Origin: Anaerolineales bacterium
Lineage (GTDB): Bacteria; Chloroflexota; Anaerolineae; Anaerolineales; Villigracilaceae
Length of the DNA: 64,000 bases
Assembly (NCBI GenBank): GCA_023382595.1
Contig: JAHDWB010000005.1
Location: 1-64,000 of the forward strand
Reading direction: 5' to 3'
Below the pieces are notes generated by a model. The model had not been told where the DNA came from. It saw nothing but the letters and a program-made list of their open reading frames with translations, and ran no database searches. Every line of letters starts with the position of its first letter. Position 1 is the stretch's first letter. This document shows positions 1 to 8,958 of the stretch, one piece after another. The position numbers and the translations under genes are program-made.

Positions 1-54
1 CGTGAAGGCGGTCTGACCGTCGGCGCTGGTGTCGTCACCAAGATCATCGAGTAA
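1..54 (+). CDS. tuf: elongation factor Tu, C-terminal end (partial)
   Basis: The first 17 codons and stop encode the extreme C-terminus of EF-Tu, the GTPase that delivers aminoacyl-tRNA to the ribosome; the ending [10 protein letters not shown] is the family signature. The gene starts outside the window. Its stop lies 12 bases before rpsJ, the common fus-tuf-rpsJ layout, so tuf probably shares the transcript. The usual Arg of the GGRTVG motif is Leu here. Confidence 0.93.
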   Translation, partial: REGGLTVGAGVVTKIIE

Positions 55-65
55 GGCGAGGAATA

Positions 66-374
66 ATGGCTAAACAAAAAATCCGTATCCGCCTTAAGGC
101 GTATGACCATCGGGTGCTCGACCAATCCGCAAAGCGGATTGTCGAAACCGCCGAACGTACCGGTGCCCACGTAGTTGGTCCCGTACCCTTGCCAAGCAAG
201 ACCGAACGCTTTACAATACGTCGCTCGACTTTCATTGACAAAGACTCGCACGAGCACTTTGAAATTCGAACACACAACAGATTGATCGATGTTTTGGATC
301 CCGATTCGAAAACCATCGACATGTTGATGCGCTTGAACCTGCCTGCAGGTGTTGATATCGAGATCAAGATCTAA
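66..374 (+). CDS. rpsJ: 30S ribosomal protein S10
   Basis: The 102-residue product has full S10 length and sequence, with [11 protein letters not shown] at the N-terminus and a closing GVDIEIKI. S10 sits in the 30S head and, with NusB, also takes part in antitermination in other bacteria. A GAGGA ribosome binding site at about 57-61 supports the ATG. It is the first complete gene of the S10-spc-alpha superoperon and is followed by an unusually long 177-base spacer before rplC. Confidence 0.97.
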   Translation: MAKQKIRIRLKAYDHRVLDQSAKRIVETAERTGAHVVGPVPLPSKTERFTIRRSTFIDKDSHEHFEIRTHNRLIDVLDPDSKTIDMLMRLNLPAGVDIEIKI

Positions 375-551
375 GTTAGTTAAATAACCGCGGACTTCGC
401 GGATATTTGAGACAGCGTAAGAGTAGGGCTGTGTGTGGAACCGACACACATCCGCTTCGCACCAGACCTTCTGACTGCGCTGCACGGAGATGATGCGGCC
501 GACGCCCCGGCTGACAGTCTCGTCAATATTTTCTGAAGGAGAAAATTGAGT
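375..551 (+). promoter_or_regulatory. structured spacer between rpsJ and rplC
   Basis: This spacer is far longer than others in the operon. It holds a small CCGCG/CGCGG hairpin (388-402) and a 7-bp TGTGTGT/ACACACA hairpin with a 7-base loop (430-450). The rplC ribosome binding site (AAGGAG, about 536-541) lies at the end. It could be a ribosomal-protein autoregulatory leader or a processing site. I see no clear promoter and no U-tract, so the role is inferred only. Confidence 0.35.
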
Positions 552-1184
552 ATGTTGAAAGGGCTTATTGGAAAGAAGATCGGCATGACCCAGATCTTCG
601 ATGAAAAAGGTGTTGCCTATCCAGTGACACTCATCGAAGCTGGGCCATGTTACGTTACCCAGGTACGGACGCCCGAAGAAGAAGGGTATTCAGCGGTGCA
701 ACTGGGCTTTGGCGAAGTAAACCCCAAGCGTCTGACCGGCGGTCAGTTGGGTCACTTGAAAGCCAATGAGATTCCCCCCATGCGCGTCCTGCGCGAGTTC
801 CGTGCCAAGGAGCATGGCTTGAAGGTCGGTGATAAGGTATCGGTTGCTGATGCCTTCGTCGTCGGCGAGCGTGTGGATGTGATCGGCGTCAGCAAAGGCA
901 AGGGCTTTGCCGGAGGCGTGAAGCGCTATCACTTCCATGGCATGAACGCCACACATGGTACTTCCGACCGCAACCGTGCCCCCGGTTCGCGCGGGTCCGG
1001 CACCACGCCGGGCCGCGTTTACAAAGGCGCGCGCGGTGCTGGTCACATGGGTGTAGACCGCGTCACTGTGCAAAACATGAAAGTCGTCATGGTGGATGCG
1101 GAACGCAACCTGATCGCTATTAATGGCGCTGTTCCCGGTGGCAAGGGTAGTCTCGTCATGATCAAGGAGTCGCGCAAGCAGTAG
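552..1184 (+). CDS. rplC: 50S ribosomal protein L3
   Basis: The 210-residue L3 begins with the family start MLKGLIGKKIGMTQIF and contains the conserved central loop with HGTSDRNRAPGS that reaches toward the peptidyl transferase centre. L3 is an early 23S rRNA assembly protein. The ATG at 552 fits the family; an in-frame TTG two codons upstream (546) is also near the AAGGAG site but would add an atypical N-terminus. Confidence 0.96.
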   Translation: MLKGLIGKKIGMTQIFDEKGVAYPVTLIEAGPCYVTQVRTPEEEGYSAVQLGFGEVNPKRLTGGQLGHLKANEIPPMRVLREFRAKEHGLKVGDKVSVADAFVVGERVDVIGVSKGKGFAGGVKRYHFHGMNATHGTSDRNRAPGSRGSGTTPGRVYKGARGAGHMGVDRVTVQNMKVVMVDAERNLIAINGAVPGGKGSLVMIKESRKQ

Positions 1185-1213
1185 GCGCGCAGGAAACGGG
1201 AGCCAGATTAACC

Positions 1214-1843
1214 ATGAAAGTAGATGTTCTTGATTTGAAAGGCAAGAAGGTTCGCGAGATTGAATTGCCCGCGAATGTCTTCGAAGCCCCTGTAAATGTT
1301 GATTTGATGCATCAGGCGTATGTGCGCCAGATGGCGAATGCCCGCCTCGGCACTCACGAGACGAAGGTCCGCTCCGAGGTTGCTGGCGGCGGTCGCAAGC
1401 CGTGGAAGCAGAAGGGGACCGGGCGAGCCCGTCAGGGTTCCAGGCGCGCGGCGCAGTGGGTTGGTGGTGGTCGTATCCACACCCCGCATCCGCGCAGCTA
1501 TGAGCAGCGCATGCCCAAGAAGATGCGTCAGGCAGCCCTTCGCTCCGCGCTTTCAGTGAAAGCTGCCGAAGCCTCAATTGTGGTTGTGGATGATCTCGAT
1601 CTCAAAGATTCCAAGACCCGCGTGATGGCAGATATGCTTGGTAACCTGGTTGGTACATCCACTGTGTTGGTGTTGATGCCCGTCAAGGATCAGAACTACG
1701 AGACCGTGATGCGTTCCGCCAATAACATCGAGAGTGTAAAGGTGCTGCTGGCAAGCTATTTGAACGTGCGCGATGTGCTTAATTTCGAAAAAGTTGTCTT
1801 GCCTCTCAAGACAATCGATGCGCTGGTTGCGCACCTTGGATAG
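1214..1843 (+). CDS. rplD: 50S ribosomal protein L4
   Basis: The 209-residue protein matches L4 (uL4). It has the basic internal loop WKQKGTGRARQGSRRA (residues about 58-75) that lines the nascent-chain exit tunnel, and the C-terminal NFEKVVLPLKTIDAL region. In E. coli L4 also represses its own operon; whether that holds here is not visible. It lies 29 bases after rplC and 9 bases before rplW. Confidence 0.96.
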   Translation: MKVDVLDLKGKKVREIELPANVFEAPVNVDLMHQAYVRQMANARLGTHETKVRSEVAGGGRKPWKQKGTGRARQGSRRAAQWVGGGRIHTPHPRSYEQRMPKKMRQAALRSALSVKAAEASIVVVDDLDLKDSKTRVMADMLGNLVGTSTVLVLMPVKDQNYETVMRSANNIESVKVLLASYLNVRDVLNFEKVVLPLKTIDALVAHLG

Positions 1844-1852
1844 GAGAGAGAC

Positions 1853-2158
1853 ATGACCAATCTTTATAATGTCATCGTCCGCCCGCTGGTTACGGAAAAA
1901 TCCAACTACCAGTCCGGCAAACTTGGGCAGTATGTTTTTGTTGTTGCGAACAATGCAACCCGCACCATGGTGAAGGATGCAGTGGAAACGCTCTTCGATG
2001 TCACCGTGGCTCGCGTGAACGTCCTTAACGTCCCGGCCAAACGCGGACGCCGCACACGCGCGCGCCGCATGCTGGTGCGTAAGCCCGCCTACAAGAAGGC
2101 GGTCATTACCTTAGCCGAGGGAAGCAAGCCCCTCGAGATCTTTGAAGGGGTGCAGTAA
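1853..2158 (+). CDS. rplW: 50S ribosomal protein L23
   Basis: The 101-residue L23 shows the typical N-terminal [10 protein letters not shown] and the central [10 protein letters not shown] loop that extends along the exit tunnel. L23 forms part of the docking site for signal recognition particle and trigger factor. Its stop overlaps the rplB start in a TAATG arrangement, so the two genes are probably translationally coupled. Confidence 0.96.
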   Translation: MTNLYNVIVRPLVTEKSNYQSGKLGQYVFVVANNATRTMVKDAVETLFDVTVARVNVLNVPAKRGRRTRARRMLVRKPAYKKAVITLAEGSKPLEIFEGVQ

Positions 2159-2994
2159 TGGCAGTTAAAAAGTATAAACCGGTAACGCCCGGCATGCGCG
2201 ACATGACCGGCTACACCTTTGAAGAGATTACGAAGAGCACCCCTGAGCGCTCGTTGCTCGTTCCGAAGAAGAATCGGGGTGGACGTAATGCTCATGGTCG
2301 TGTAACCGTTCGTCACCGTGGAGGAGGCGCACGCCGCTTCATCCGTCTGGTTGATTTCCGCCGCGACAAACTTGGCATCCCCGCGAAAGTGGCAGCCATC
2401 GAGTACGATCCGAATCGCACCGCACGCCTCGCACTTCTTCATTATGCGGACGGCGAAAAGCGTTACATCATTTCCCCGTTGGATCTGAAGGTCGGTGATA
2501 CGGTTCTGTCCGGACCCAATGCTGAAATCCGTTCGGGCAATGCTCTTCCGATCAGCAATATTCCTGTGGGTACGATGATCCACAATATTGAAATGAAGGA
2601 AGGCAAAGGCGGACAGCTCGTTCGTTCGGCGGGTGGTTCGGCGCAATTACTCGCCAAGGAAGGCGATTTTGCCCAGATCCGCATGCCCTCCGGCGAAGTT
2701 CGTTTGATCCATCAGGTTTGTTATGCCACGATCGGTCAGGTGGGCAACCTGGATCACGGCAACATCAAACTTGGCAAGGCTGGACGCAAACGTCATCTTG
2801 GCATCCGCCCGACGGTTCGTGGTACGGCAATGAGTCCGCGCGACCATCCTCATGGCGGTGGTGAAGGACGCCAACCCATCGGTCTTCCCGGTCCCAAAAG
2901 TCCCTGGGGTAAGCCCACGCTCGGCAAGAAGACCCGCCGTAATAAGAAGACCGATCAGTACATTGTGCGCCGTCGCAGTAAGACGAACCGCTAG
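2158..2994 (+). CDS. rplB: 50S ribosomal protein L2
   Basis: The 278-residue product is full-length L2, with the [16 protein letters not shown] segment near residue 43 and the conserved C-terminal motif [14 protein letters not shown] (about residues 225-238) close to the peptidyl transferase centre. L2 is needed for subunit association and tRNA binding. It is coupled to rplW by the overlapping stop and start. Confidence 0.97.
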   Translation: MAVKKYKPVTPGMRDMTGYTFEEITKSTPERSLLVPKKNRGGRNAHGRVTVRHRGGGARRFIRLVDFRRDKLGIPAKVAAIEYDPNRTARLALLHYADGEKRYIISPLDLKVGDTVLSGPNAEIRSGNALPISNIPVGTMIHNIEMKEGKGGQLVRSAGGSAQLLAKEGDFAQIRMPSGEVRLIHQVCYATIGQVGNLDHGNIKLGKAGRKRHLGIRPTVRGTAMSPRDHPHGGGEGRQPIGLPGPKSPWGKPTLGKKTRRNKKTDQYIVRRRSKTNR

Positions 2995-3012
2995 TAGATG
3001 AGGTAAGAAAAT

Positions 3013-3285
3013 ATGTCACGATCATTGAAAAAGGGCCCGTTCATTGAGCCGAAATTGCTCAAGCGTATCGAAGCCATGAATCAAAAGAAAGAAAAGAAAG
3101 TTATCCGCACTTGGAGCCGCGCCTCTGTGATCTTCCCGCAGATGGTCGGACACACCATTGCGGTCCATGATGGACGCCGCCACGTACCGATCTATATTAC
3201 CGAAAACATGGTCGGCCATCGTTTGGGCGAATTCGCCCCGACACGTACGTTCCGCGGCCATCAGACCAGCGAGAAGTCGGCGTAG
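3013..3285 (+). CDS. rpsS: 30S ribosomal protein S19
   Basis: The 90-residue protein is canonical S19: [10 protein letters not shown] start, [22 protein letters not shown] core and [12 protein letters not shown] near the C-terminus. S19 binds 16S rRNA in the 30S head together with S13 and contacts the A-site tRNA. It lies 18 bases after rplB, preceded by a GAGGTAAG-like ribosome binding site. Confidence 0.97.
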   Translation: MSRSLKKGPFIEPKLLKRIEAMNQKKEKKVIRTWSRASVIFPQMVGHTIAVHDGRRHVPIYITENMVGHRLGEFAPTRTFRGHQTSEKSA

Positions 3286-3296
3286 GAGATTGAGAG

Positions 3297-3638
3297 ATGC
3301 AGGATATTCAAGCAAAAATTCGCTTTCTCCCTCAGTCCGCGCAGAAGGTGCGCGCCGTCATCGACATGGTGCGCGGCAAGAGCGCCAATGAAGCTCTGGA
3401 AATCCTTCGCTTTGTAAATAAGCGGGCGGCAATGCCGGTGCAGAAGCTGGTTGCCTCTGCGGTGGCAAATGCTGAGGAAAACTTTGGGGTCAGCCGTGAC
3501 GATCTGTATGTAGCGACAATCACGGCAGACGAAGCCCCGACACGCAAGTGGAGACGTTTTGGCGCCCGCGGCCGTTTCAAGCCGATATTGCGCCGCACTT
3601 CACACGTCACCGTTATTTTGCGCGAGCGCGGAGCATAA
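3297..3638 (+). CDS. rplV: 50S ribosomal protein L22
   Basis: The 113-residue product has the L22 pattern: an N-terminal helix with VRAVIDMVRGK, a central LVASAVANAEENFG and the extended hairpin ending RTSHVTVILRE. L22 lines the peptide exit tunnel, and its loop is a classic site of macrolide resistance mutations. It sits 11 bases after rpsS and 10 bases before rpsC. Confidence 0.96.
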   Translation: MQDIQAKIRFLPQSAQKVRAVIDMVRGKSANEALEILRFVNKRAAMPVQKLVASAVANAEENFGVSRDDLYVATITADEAPTRKWRRFGARGRFKPILRRTSHVTVILRERGA

Positions 3639-3648
3639 GGAGAATTTT

Positions 3649-4398
3649 ATGGGTCGTAAAGTACATCCCGTTGGTTTTCGTCTGGGTATTAACCAGCCTT
3701 GGGGCGGGCGCTGGTTTGCAGAAGGAAGCACCTATCGCCAGCAGTTGCATCAGGATTTTGCCATTCGCAACCTGCTGACCGGCAAACTGTCCAAAGGCGG
3801 CGCTGCTGCCAATGAAAAGGTTCGCCAACTTCGCAAGCAATTGCCTGATGCTGTCAAGGACGGCAAGGCTGGCATCTCCCGCATTGATGTGGAGCGCACC
3901 CCCGGCAAGATCCGGATCGCGATCCACACCGCCAAGCCCGGCATCCTGATTGGACGCAAGGGCGAAGGTGTGAAGAAGATCCGCGCCGCGCTCGAAGCAT
4001 TGGTTGGGAAGAAGGTCGAGTTGGATATCAAGGAAATTTCCTCGCCCGATACCGATGCGAAACTGGTTGCCAATAATATTGCGGATCAGTTGGAGCGTCG
4101 TATTGCCTACCGCCGCGCCATGAAGCGTGCCATTCAGCAAGCCATGAAACAGGGCGCCGAAGGGATCAAGATCCTGGTTGGCGGGCGTCTTGGCGGAGCG
4201 GAAATGTCCCGCGATGTGTGGCTGCGTGAGGGACGGGTACCGCTGCAAACCCTGCGTGCGAACCTGGATTTTGCCACATCCGAAGCCCTGACCACCTATG
4301 GACAGATTGGTATCAAGGTCTGGATCTACAAAGGTGAAGTTGCACCGGAAGTTGAAGAAAAAGTTGAAGCAACGGAAGGCGTGTACGTCAGCGAGTAA
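3649..4398 (+). CDS. rpsC: 30S ribosomal protein S3
   Basis: The 249-residue S3 starts MGRKVHPVGFRLGI, contains the KH-type motif GILIGRKGEGVKKI (about residues 102-116), and ends in an acidic tail EVEEKVEATEGVY. S3 helps form the mRNA entry channel with S4 and S5. The ATG at 3649 follows an AAGGAG site; the open frame reaches further upstream into rplV, but that extension lacks S3 similarity. Confidence 0.97.
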   Translation: MGRKVHPVGFRLGINQPWGGRWFAEGSTYRQQLHQDFAIRNLLTGKLSKGGAAANEKVRQLRKQLPDAVKDGKAGISRIDVERTPGKIRIAIHTAKPGILIGRKGEGVKKIRAALEALVGKKVELDIKEISSPDTDAKLVANNIADQLERRIAYRRAMKRAIQQAMKQGAEGIKILVGGRLGGAEMSRDVWLREGRVPLQTLRANLDFATSEALTTYGQIGIKVWIYKGEVAPEVEEKVEATEGVYVSE

Positions 4399-4431
4399 AT
4401 CGCGACGTTGCTTTGAGATGAGGTATTTGAG

Positions 4432-4851
4432 ATGTTGATGCCGAAACGTGTTAAATGGCGCAAGCAGATGCGCGGTCGTATGAGAGGAAAGGCTCTCCGT
4501 GGTGCGGAGGTCTCCTTCGGCGAGTTTGGTCTGCAGGCGCTGGAACCGGGCTGGATCACAGCCCGTCAAATTGAGGCGGCTCGTCGCTCGATCGTTCGTG
4601 AGATGAAACGCCGTGGAAAAGTCTGGATCCGTATTTTCCCTGCGAAGCCGTTCACGCACAAGCCGCCGGAGACCCGCATGGGTTCCGGTAAAGGCAATGT
4701 GGAGTACTACGTCGCTGTTGTCAAGCCGGGACGCATTATGTTTGAAGTCGGCGGTTTATCGGCGGAGATCGCGGTTGCCGCGTTGAAAAGCGCCCAGTAT
4801 AAGTTCTCCATCAAGACCAAAGTTGTGGCTCGCCACGCAGGAGGAGAATAA
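4432..4851 (+). CDS. rplP: 50S ribosomal protein L16
   Basis: The 139-residue protein has the hallmark L16 start [17 protein letters not shown], followed by the [11 protein letters not shown] helix and [14 protein letters not shown]16 organises the A-site region of the 50S subunit next to 5S rRNA. A GAGGTATTTGAG stretch precedes the ATG. A second ATG two codons in is possible, but the longer form is the usual one. Confidence 0.96.
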   Translation: MLMPKRVKWRKQMRGRMRGKALRGAEVSFGEFGLQALEPGWITARQIEAARRSIVREMKRRGKVWIRIFPAKPFTHKPPETRMGSGKGNVEYYVAVVKPGRIMFEVGGLSAEIAVAALKSAQYKFSIKTKVVARHAGGE

Positions 4852-4853
4852 AT

Positions 4854-5072
4854 ATGAAAGCCATGAAAGTCGAAGAAATTCGCAAGCTCGGGGCGGAGGA
4901 GATCCGCACCAAGATTGCCGATGCGCGTGATGAGATGATGAAGCTGCGCTTCCAGCAGGTGACCGGTCAGTTGACCGATTCCAGCCGTCTGACCATTCTG
5001 CGCCGCGACATCGCCCGCATGGAAACGATCCTGCGCGAAACCGAACGCGCCGCTGTGGAAGGTGCAAAATGA
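4854..5072 (+). CDS. rpmC: 50S ribosomal protein L29
   Basis: The 72-residue all-helical protein matches L29, with MKVEEIRKLGAEEIRTKI and the LRRDIARMETILRE C-terminal helix. L29 sits beside L23 at the exit tunnel opening. A strong GGAGGAG site inside the end of rplP is 6 bases from the ATG at 4854. The last bases overlap rpsQ in an ATGA, implying coupled translation. Confidence 0.95.
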   Translation: MKAMKVEEIRKLGAEEIRTKIADARDEMMKLRFQQVTGQLTDSSRLTILRRDIARMETILRETERAAVEGAK

Positions 5073-5341
5073 ACAATCGTCGTCGAATGATCGGCGTGGT
5101 CACCAGCAACAAGATGACCAAGACCGTTGTGGTGGAGATCACCCGCAAATTCCGTCACCCTCTTTATAAGAAGGTGGTGTATTCGAGCAAGCGCGTCAAG
5201 GCGCATGATGAGATCGGCTGTCAGATTGGTGATGAGGTCCAGATCGTAGAGACCAAGCCGATGTCGCGTGAGAAGCGCTGGGCGGTCGAATCCGTTGTGA
5301 AGCGCGAGACCCGTACCGCGGATCAGGGCGTGGGAGAGTAA
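5069..5341 (+). CDS. rpsQ: 30S ribosomal protein S17
   Basis: The 90-residue product has the S17 signature RRRMIGVVTSNKMTKTVVVE followed by the OB-fold strands and the PMSREKRWAVE motif. S17 is a primary 16S rRNA binding protein. It starts inside the rpmC stop codon (ATGA) and ends 3 bases before rplN, so rpmC, rpsQ and rplN form a tightly packed block. Confidence 0.96.
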   Translation: MNNRRRMIGVVTSNKMTKTVVVEITRKFRHPLYKKVVYSSKRVKAHDEIGCQIGDEVQIVETKPMSREKRWAVESVVKRETRTADQGVGE

Positions 5342-5344
5342 GCC

Positions 5345-5716
5345 ATGATCCAGCATGAGTCTCGATTAAAGGTTGCCGATAACACCGGCGCGCGCGAACT
5401 GCTTGTCATCCACGTGTTGGGCGGCTCCAAGCGCAGATACGGCGCGATCGGTGATGTGGTGGTGGCGACGGTTAAATCCGCCACGCCGCAAGGTTCTGTG
5501 AAAAAGAGTGAGATTGTGAAAGCCGTCATCGTGCGCTGCACGAAGGAATGGCGCCGTGAGGACGGTTCATACATCCGCTTTGATGATAACGCCGCTGTCA
5601 TCCTCGATGCGGATGGCGAAAACCCGAGGGGCACTCGTATCTTTGGACCTGTGGCGCGCGAACTGCGCGATATGGGATATATGAAGATCGTGTCGCTTGC
5701 CCCGGAAGTGCTGTAG
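5345..5716 (+). CDS. rplN: 50S ribosomal protein L14
   Basis: The 123-residue protein is canonical L14: the opening [19 protein letters not shown], internal [12 protein letters not shown] and [14 protein letters not shown]. The usual MIQ.QT.L start is slightly altered (HES). L14 lies at the subunit interface and is the binding site of the silencing factor RsfS. Only three bases separate it from rpsQ. Confidence 0.97.
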   Translation: MIQHESRLKVADNTGARELLVIHVLGGSKRRYGAIGDVVVATVKSATPQGSVKKSEIVKAVIVRCTKEWRREDGSYIRFDDNAAVILDADGENPRGTRIFGPVARELRDMGYMKIVSLAPEVL

Positions 5717-5725
5717 GAGCAAAGA

Positions 5726-6058
5726 ATGAAAGTTAAAATTCGAAAAGGCGATACAGTGGAAATAGTTAGCGGCCGTCTCGAGGACAAGGGCAAGCGCGGC
5801 GAGGTCATTAATGTTGAACTCGGTGACCGTCGTGTGGTTGTCCAGGGTGTGAATGTGCGCATCAAGCATCAGCGCCAGGTGCAGACCAAAGCTGGGCGCA
5901 ACATGAATCCCGGGCGTATCCAGCTTGAGATGCCGATTGATATTTCAAATGTAATGCTTGTCTGCCCGAAATGCAACGAACCGACCCGTGTCGGTGTCCA
6001 GCGGGACGATGAAGGCGCTCATCGTGTTTGCAAGAATTGTGAGGCCACGATCGATTAA
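5726..6058 (+). CDS. rplX: 50S ribosomal protein L24, four-cysteine form
   Basis: The 110-residue L24 has an N-terminal KOW domain (residues about 5-38, [19 protein letters not shown]) that initiates 50S assembly. Its C-terminal part carries two CxxC pairs, C80/C83 and C102/C105 (CPKC and CKNC), which look like a zinc knuckle. Zinc binding is inferred from the spacing. The gene lies 9 bases after rplN. Confidence 0.95.
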   Translation: MKVKIRKGDTVEIVSGRLEDKGKRGEVINVELGDRRVVVQGVNVRIKHQRQVQTKAGRNMNPGRIQLEMPIDISNVMLVCPKCNEPTRVGVQRDDEGAHRVCKNCEATID

Positions 6059-6075
6059 GCGTGGAGCGAATGAAT

Positions 6076-6627
6076 ATGAATAGAATGCAAGAACTCTACC
6101 AAAAAGAAGTGGCTCCGGCCCTGTTCAAGTCGTTCGGTTTCAAGAACGTGATGCAGGTTCCGCGGCTGGAAAAGATCGTGGTGAATATCGGTCTAGGAGA
6201 GGCGTTGGATAACCCCAAGGCGCTCGATGCCGCAACGGCGGACCTGATGCAGATCACTGGTCAGAAACCGGTACAAACAAAGGCGCGCAAGAGCATTGCG
6301 AACTTCAAACTGCGCGAAGGACGCCTGATCGGTACAAAAGTAACGCTGCGCGGTCCTCGCATGTGGGCGTTCTTTGACCGCCTTGTGAACATTGCCCTGC
6401 CTCGCGTGCGCGATTTTCGCGGGATTTCGGCAAACGCCTTTGATGGACGCGGAAATTACACGCTCGGTTTGCGGGATCAGTTGGTTTTCCCTGAGATCGA
6501 GTATGACAAAATCGATAAATTGCGCGGCATGGAAGTCACCATTGTGACCTCTGCGAAAAACGACGATGAAGCGCGCGCATTATTAAAAATGCTTGGAATG
6601 CCGTTCACCAGCAAGAAGGAAGCGTAA
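6076..6627 (+). CDS. rplE: 50S ribosomal protein L5
   Basis: The product of 183 residues from this ATG matches L5: [14 protein letters not shown] start, VNIGLGEA, the [14 protein letters not shown] segment and RDFRGIS near the middle. L5 binds 5S rRNA with L18 and L25 and touches the P-site tRNA. The start is uncertain: in-frame GTG 6061 and ATG 6070 precede it, and the GGAG at 6063-6066 suits 6070 or 6076. Confidence 0.94.
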   Translation: MNRMQELYQKEVAPALFKSFGFKNVMQVPRLEKIVVNIGLGEALDNPKALDAATADLMQITGQKPVQTKARKSIANFKLREGRLIGTKVTLRGPRMWAFFDRLVNIALPRVRDFRGISANAFDGRGNYTLGLRDQLVFPEIEYDKIDKLRGMEVTIVTSAKNDDEARALLKMLGMPFTSKKEA

Positions 6628-6630
6628 TCT

Positions 6631-6813
6631 ATGGCAAAGAAATGTATGCAATATCGTGAGTTGCGCCGCCGCCATACTGTGCAGGTGCGTAATCGTTGTC
6701 AGCGTTGCGGACGACCGCGCGGGTTCATCCGCCGCTTTGGTCTGTGCCGTATCTGCTTCCGTGAATTGGCGTTGACGGGCAAAATCCCCGGCGTCGTAAA
6801 GTCGTCCTGGTAG
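6631..6813 (+). CDS. rpsN: 30S ribosomal protein S14, zinc-binding type
   Basis: At 60 residues this is the short zinc form of S14, with C23-x2-C26 and C39-x2-C42 (CQRC, CRIC) as the zinc site and the conserved end PGVVKSSW. S14 is a late-assembling 30S head protein. It starts 3 bases after rplE, the normal position in the spc operon. No zinc-independent paralog is seen in the window. Confidence 0.97.
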   Translation: MAKKCMQYRELRRRHTVQVRNRCQRCGRPRGFIRRFGLCRICFRELALTGKIPGVVKSSW

Positions 6814-6830
6814 CCGGGTGGAGGAAGATC

Positions 6831-7244
6831 ATGTCATTTACTGATCCGATTGCTGATATGTTGACCCGCATTCGCAACGCTGTCATGGCAAGCCATGCCC
6901 AGGTTGCAATGCCCAACTCGAAGATTAAGTTGGAGATCGCCAAGATCCTCAAGGATGAAGGCTTTCTCGAAAGTTTTGAAGTGGTGGATGGCGAACACGA
7001 AGGACAGAAGGTCCTGCGCCTGAAGATCAAGTATGTTGGCGAACGCCGCCAGCGTCGCGCAGTGCTTTCCGGTTTGGAGCGTGTTAGCAAGCCAGGCCGC
7101 CGCATCTACACCAAAAAGACGGACATCCCCTGGGTGCTTTCGGGAATTGGCGTTGCCATTCTCTCAACCCCGAAGGGTGTCATGACCGGCGCACGTGCCC
7201 GACAGTTGGGCGTGGGCGGCGAGATCATCTGCAAGGTGTGGTAG
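6831..7244 (+). CDS. rpsH: 30S ribosomal protein S8
   Basis: The 137-residue S8 begins with [13 protein letters not shown] and ends with the diagnostic [20 protein letters not shown] region. S8 binds the central domain of 16S rRNA and, in E. coli, represses the spc operon by binding a mimic near rplE; no such mimic was identified here. A GGAGGAAG site lies 8 bases before the ATG. Confidence 0.97.
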   Translation: MSFTDPIADMLTRIRNAVMASHAQVAMPNSKIKLEIAKILKDEGFLESFEVVDGEHEGQKVLRLKIKYVGERRQRRAVLSGLERVSKPGRRIYTKKTDIPWVLSGIGVAILSTPKGVMTGARARQLGVGGEIICKVW

Positions 7245-7253
7245 GAGTTTATT

Positions 7254-7802
7254 ATGTCTCGCATTGGTCGTTTACCTGTAGAAATCCCCAATGGCGTGCA
7301 GGTGGAGCTGACTGGCTCCAAGGTACGCATCAAGGGACCGAAGGGTGAAATGCAGCGGGAGTTTTCCAGCCTGATCGGCATAAAAATGGAAGACAACCAG
7401 CTGAATATCACCCGCAATTCGGATAATCCTGAAGAGCGTGCCCTGCATGGAACCACCCGCGCTGTGCTTGCGAATATGGTCCACGGTGTTAGCCAGGGGT
7501 TTGAAGTAATTCTGGAAGTGGAAGGTGTTGGATACCGCGCTGAAATGGAAGGCAGCAAGCTTGCCCTGTTCGTTGGTTATTCACACCCGATCAAGATCGA
7601 TCCCCCCTCGGGCATCTCGTTCGAAACGGATGCGAAGACCCGCCAGATCAAGGTGAAGGGCTTCGATAAGGAATTGGTCGGCCAGGTGGCTGCGAATGTC
7701 CGCAAGGTGCGTCCGCCGGAGCCGTATCACGGCAAGGGCTTGCGCTATCTTGGCGAGCGCGTCCGCCGCAAGGCTGGTAAAGCTGGGAAAGGAGCCAAAT
7801 AA
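7254..7802 (+). CDS. rplF: 50S ribosomal protein L6
   Basis: The 182-residue protein has the two L6 repeats, opening MSRIGRLPVEIPNGV and closing with the PEPYHGKGLRYLGERVRRK motif that binds 23S rRNA near the sarcin-ricin loop. It lies 9 bases after rpsH and 3 bases before rplR, the standard spc order. Confidence 0.97.
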   Translation: MSRIGRLPVEIPNGVQVELTGSKVRIKGPKGEMQREFSSLIGIKMEDNQLNITRNSDNPEERALHGTTRAVLANMVHGVSQGFEVILEVEGVGYRAEMEGSKLALFVGYSHPIKIDPPSGISFETDAKTRQIKVKGFDKELVGQVAANVRKVRPPEPYHGKGLRYLGERVRRKAGKAGKGAK

Positions 7803-7805
7803 AAC

Positions 7806-8171
7806 ATGGCTAAGAAGACTCGTGCTCAGGCTCGTGACAGCCGTCACGCCCGTGTTCGCAAACGCCTGGTGGGTTTGCCCGAACGCCCCCGCTTGAATGT
7901 GTTCAAGAGCCTTACCGGCATCTATGCCCAGATCATCGATGATTCGCAGGGCAATACCCTGATTTCCGCATCCACGGTCGACAAGGAATTGCGCGAACAG
8001 ATGAAGGGTATGAAGAAGACAGAACAGGCGAAAGCCATTGGAAAAGCCATTGCTGAACGCGCCAAATCCAAGGGAATATCGTCGGTCGTATTTGACCGCG
8101 GTGGATTTCGTTATACCGGACGCGTCAAGGCTCTGGCAGATGGCGCGCGCGAAGGCGGCTTGCAATTCTAA
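7806..8171 (+). CDS. rplR: 50S ribosomal protein L18
   Basis: The 121-residue L18 carries the basic N-terminus that binds 5S rRNA ([13 protein letters not shown]), the core [19 protein letters not shown], and the end [24 protein letters not shown]. It delivers 5S rRNA to the large subunit together with L5. The start ATG directly follows the rplF stop. Confidence 0.97.
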   Translation: MAKKTRAQARDSRHARVRKRLVGLPERPRLNVFKSLTGIYAQIIDDSQGNTLISASTVDKELREQMKGMKKTEQAKAIGKAIAERAKSKGISSVVFDRGGFRYTGRVKALADGAREGGLQF

Positions 8172-8213
8172 CAACTGCGTGACGGATAGTCCCGTCATTG
8201 TATGGAGAAAGAT

Positions 8214-8759
8214 ATGGCAGAAAAACAATTTGATAAACAGGAATTCGAAGCGCAGGACGCCTTTGAAGAGCGTGTGATTGAAATTGCCCGTGTGGCGAAA
8301 GTCGTCAAGGGTGGTCGCCGCTTTCAATTCCGCGTGACGGTTGTCGTCGGCGACAAGAAAGGCACTGTTGGCATGGGTGTTGGGAAGGCAAATGCAGTCC
8401 CGGATGCGATGCGAAAAGCGTCTGAACGCGCGCGAAAAGACTTGCGCGTAGTCAATGTCTCCGGCACCACCATCCCTCACGAAGTCCTCGGTAAGGTGGC
8501 TGGCGCGCGGGTTTACCTCAAGCCTGCCTCGGCTGGTACGGGTGTTATCGCCGCTGGCGGCGTGCGCGCCGTGTTGGAGGTGGCTGGCGTGCGCGACATT
8601 CTCACCAAATCCATGGGAAGCGCCAACGTCCTGAATGTCGTGATGGCTACGTTCGATGCGTTGGACGGCTTGCGCTCCCCGGCTGTGGAAGCGGCTCGCC
8701 GTGGAAAGCGCGCGGATGAACTGCTGCCGTTCTGGGAACGGAGGAAGCAACATGCCTAA
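8214..8759 (+). CDS. rpsE: 30S ribosomal protein S5
   Basis: The 181-residue S5 has the double-stranded RNA-binding-like N-terminal domain with [22 protein letters not shown], then [14 protein letters not shown] and the conserved [16 protein letters not shown]5 is part of the mRNA entry site and decoding fidelity. The ATG at 8214 has a GGAG site 6 bases upstream; a start at 8202 is open but would place that site inside the gene. Confidence 0.96.
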   Translation: MAEKQFDKQEFEAQDAFEERVIEIARVAKVVKGGRRFQFRVTVVVGDKKGTVGMGVGKANAVPDAMRKASERARKDLRVVNVSGTTIPHEVLGKVAGARVYLKPASAGTGVIAAGGVRAVLEVAGVRDILTKSMGSANVLNVVMATFDALDGLRSPAVEAARRGKRADELLPFWERRKQHA

Positions 8760-8949
8760 GAAAGAAACGTCCGGCAAAACGTTGCGCGTTACATTGGTTC
8801 GCAGTGCCATTGGCTATACCAAAGACCAGAAAGCCACTGTGAAAGCGCTCGGTCTGCGCCGTTTGCATCAAACTGTTGAGCACAAGGATACCCCCGCCCT
8901 GCGCGGAATGTTGAACAAGGTCATCCATTTGCTCAAGATCGAAGAGTAG
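8752..8949 (+). CDS. rpmD: 50S ribosomal protein L30
   Basis: The 65-residue protein [25 protein letters not shown] is typical bacterial L30, a small 23S rRNA binding protein of the large subunit. The frame is open further upstream, but the ATG at 8752 is preceded by GGAGGAAG and overlaps the last 8 bases of rpsE, pointing to coupled translation. Confidence 0.95.
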   Translation: MPKKETSGKTLRVTLVRSAIGYTKDQKATVKALGLRRLHQTVEHKDTPALRGMLNKVIHLLKIEE

Positions 8950-8958
8950 GTTATTGAT

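Noticed and set aside
690-1577. Long antisense open frame across rplC and rplD
   Set aside because: It lies opposite two certain ribosomal genes, shows no family pattern, and is a by-product of GC-rich codon use.
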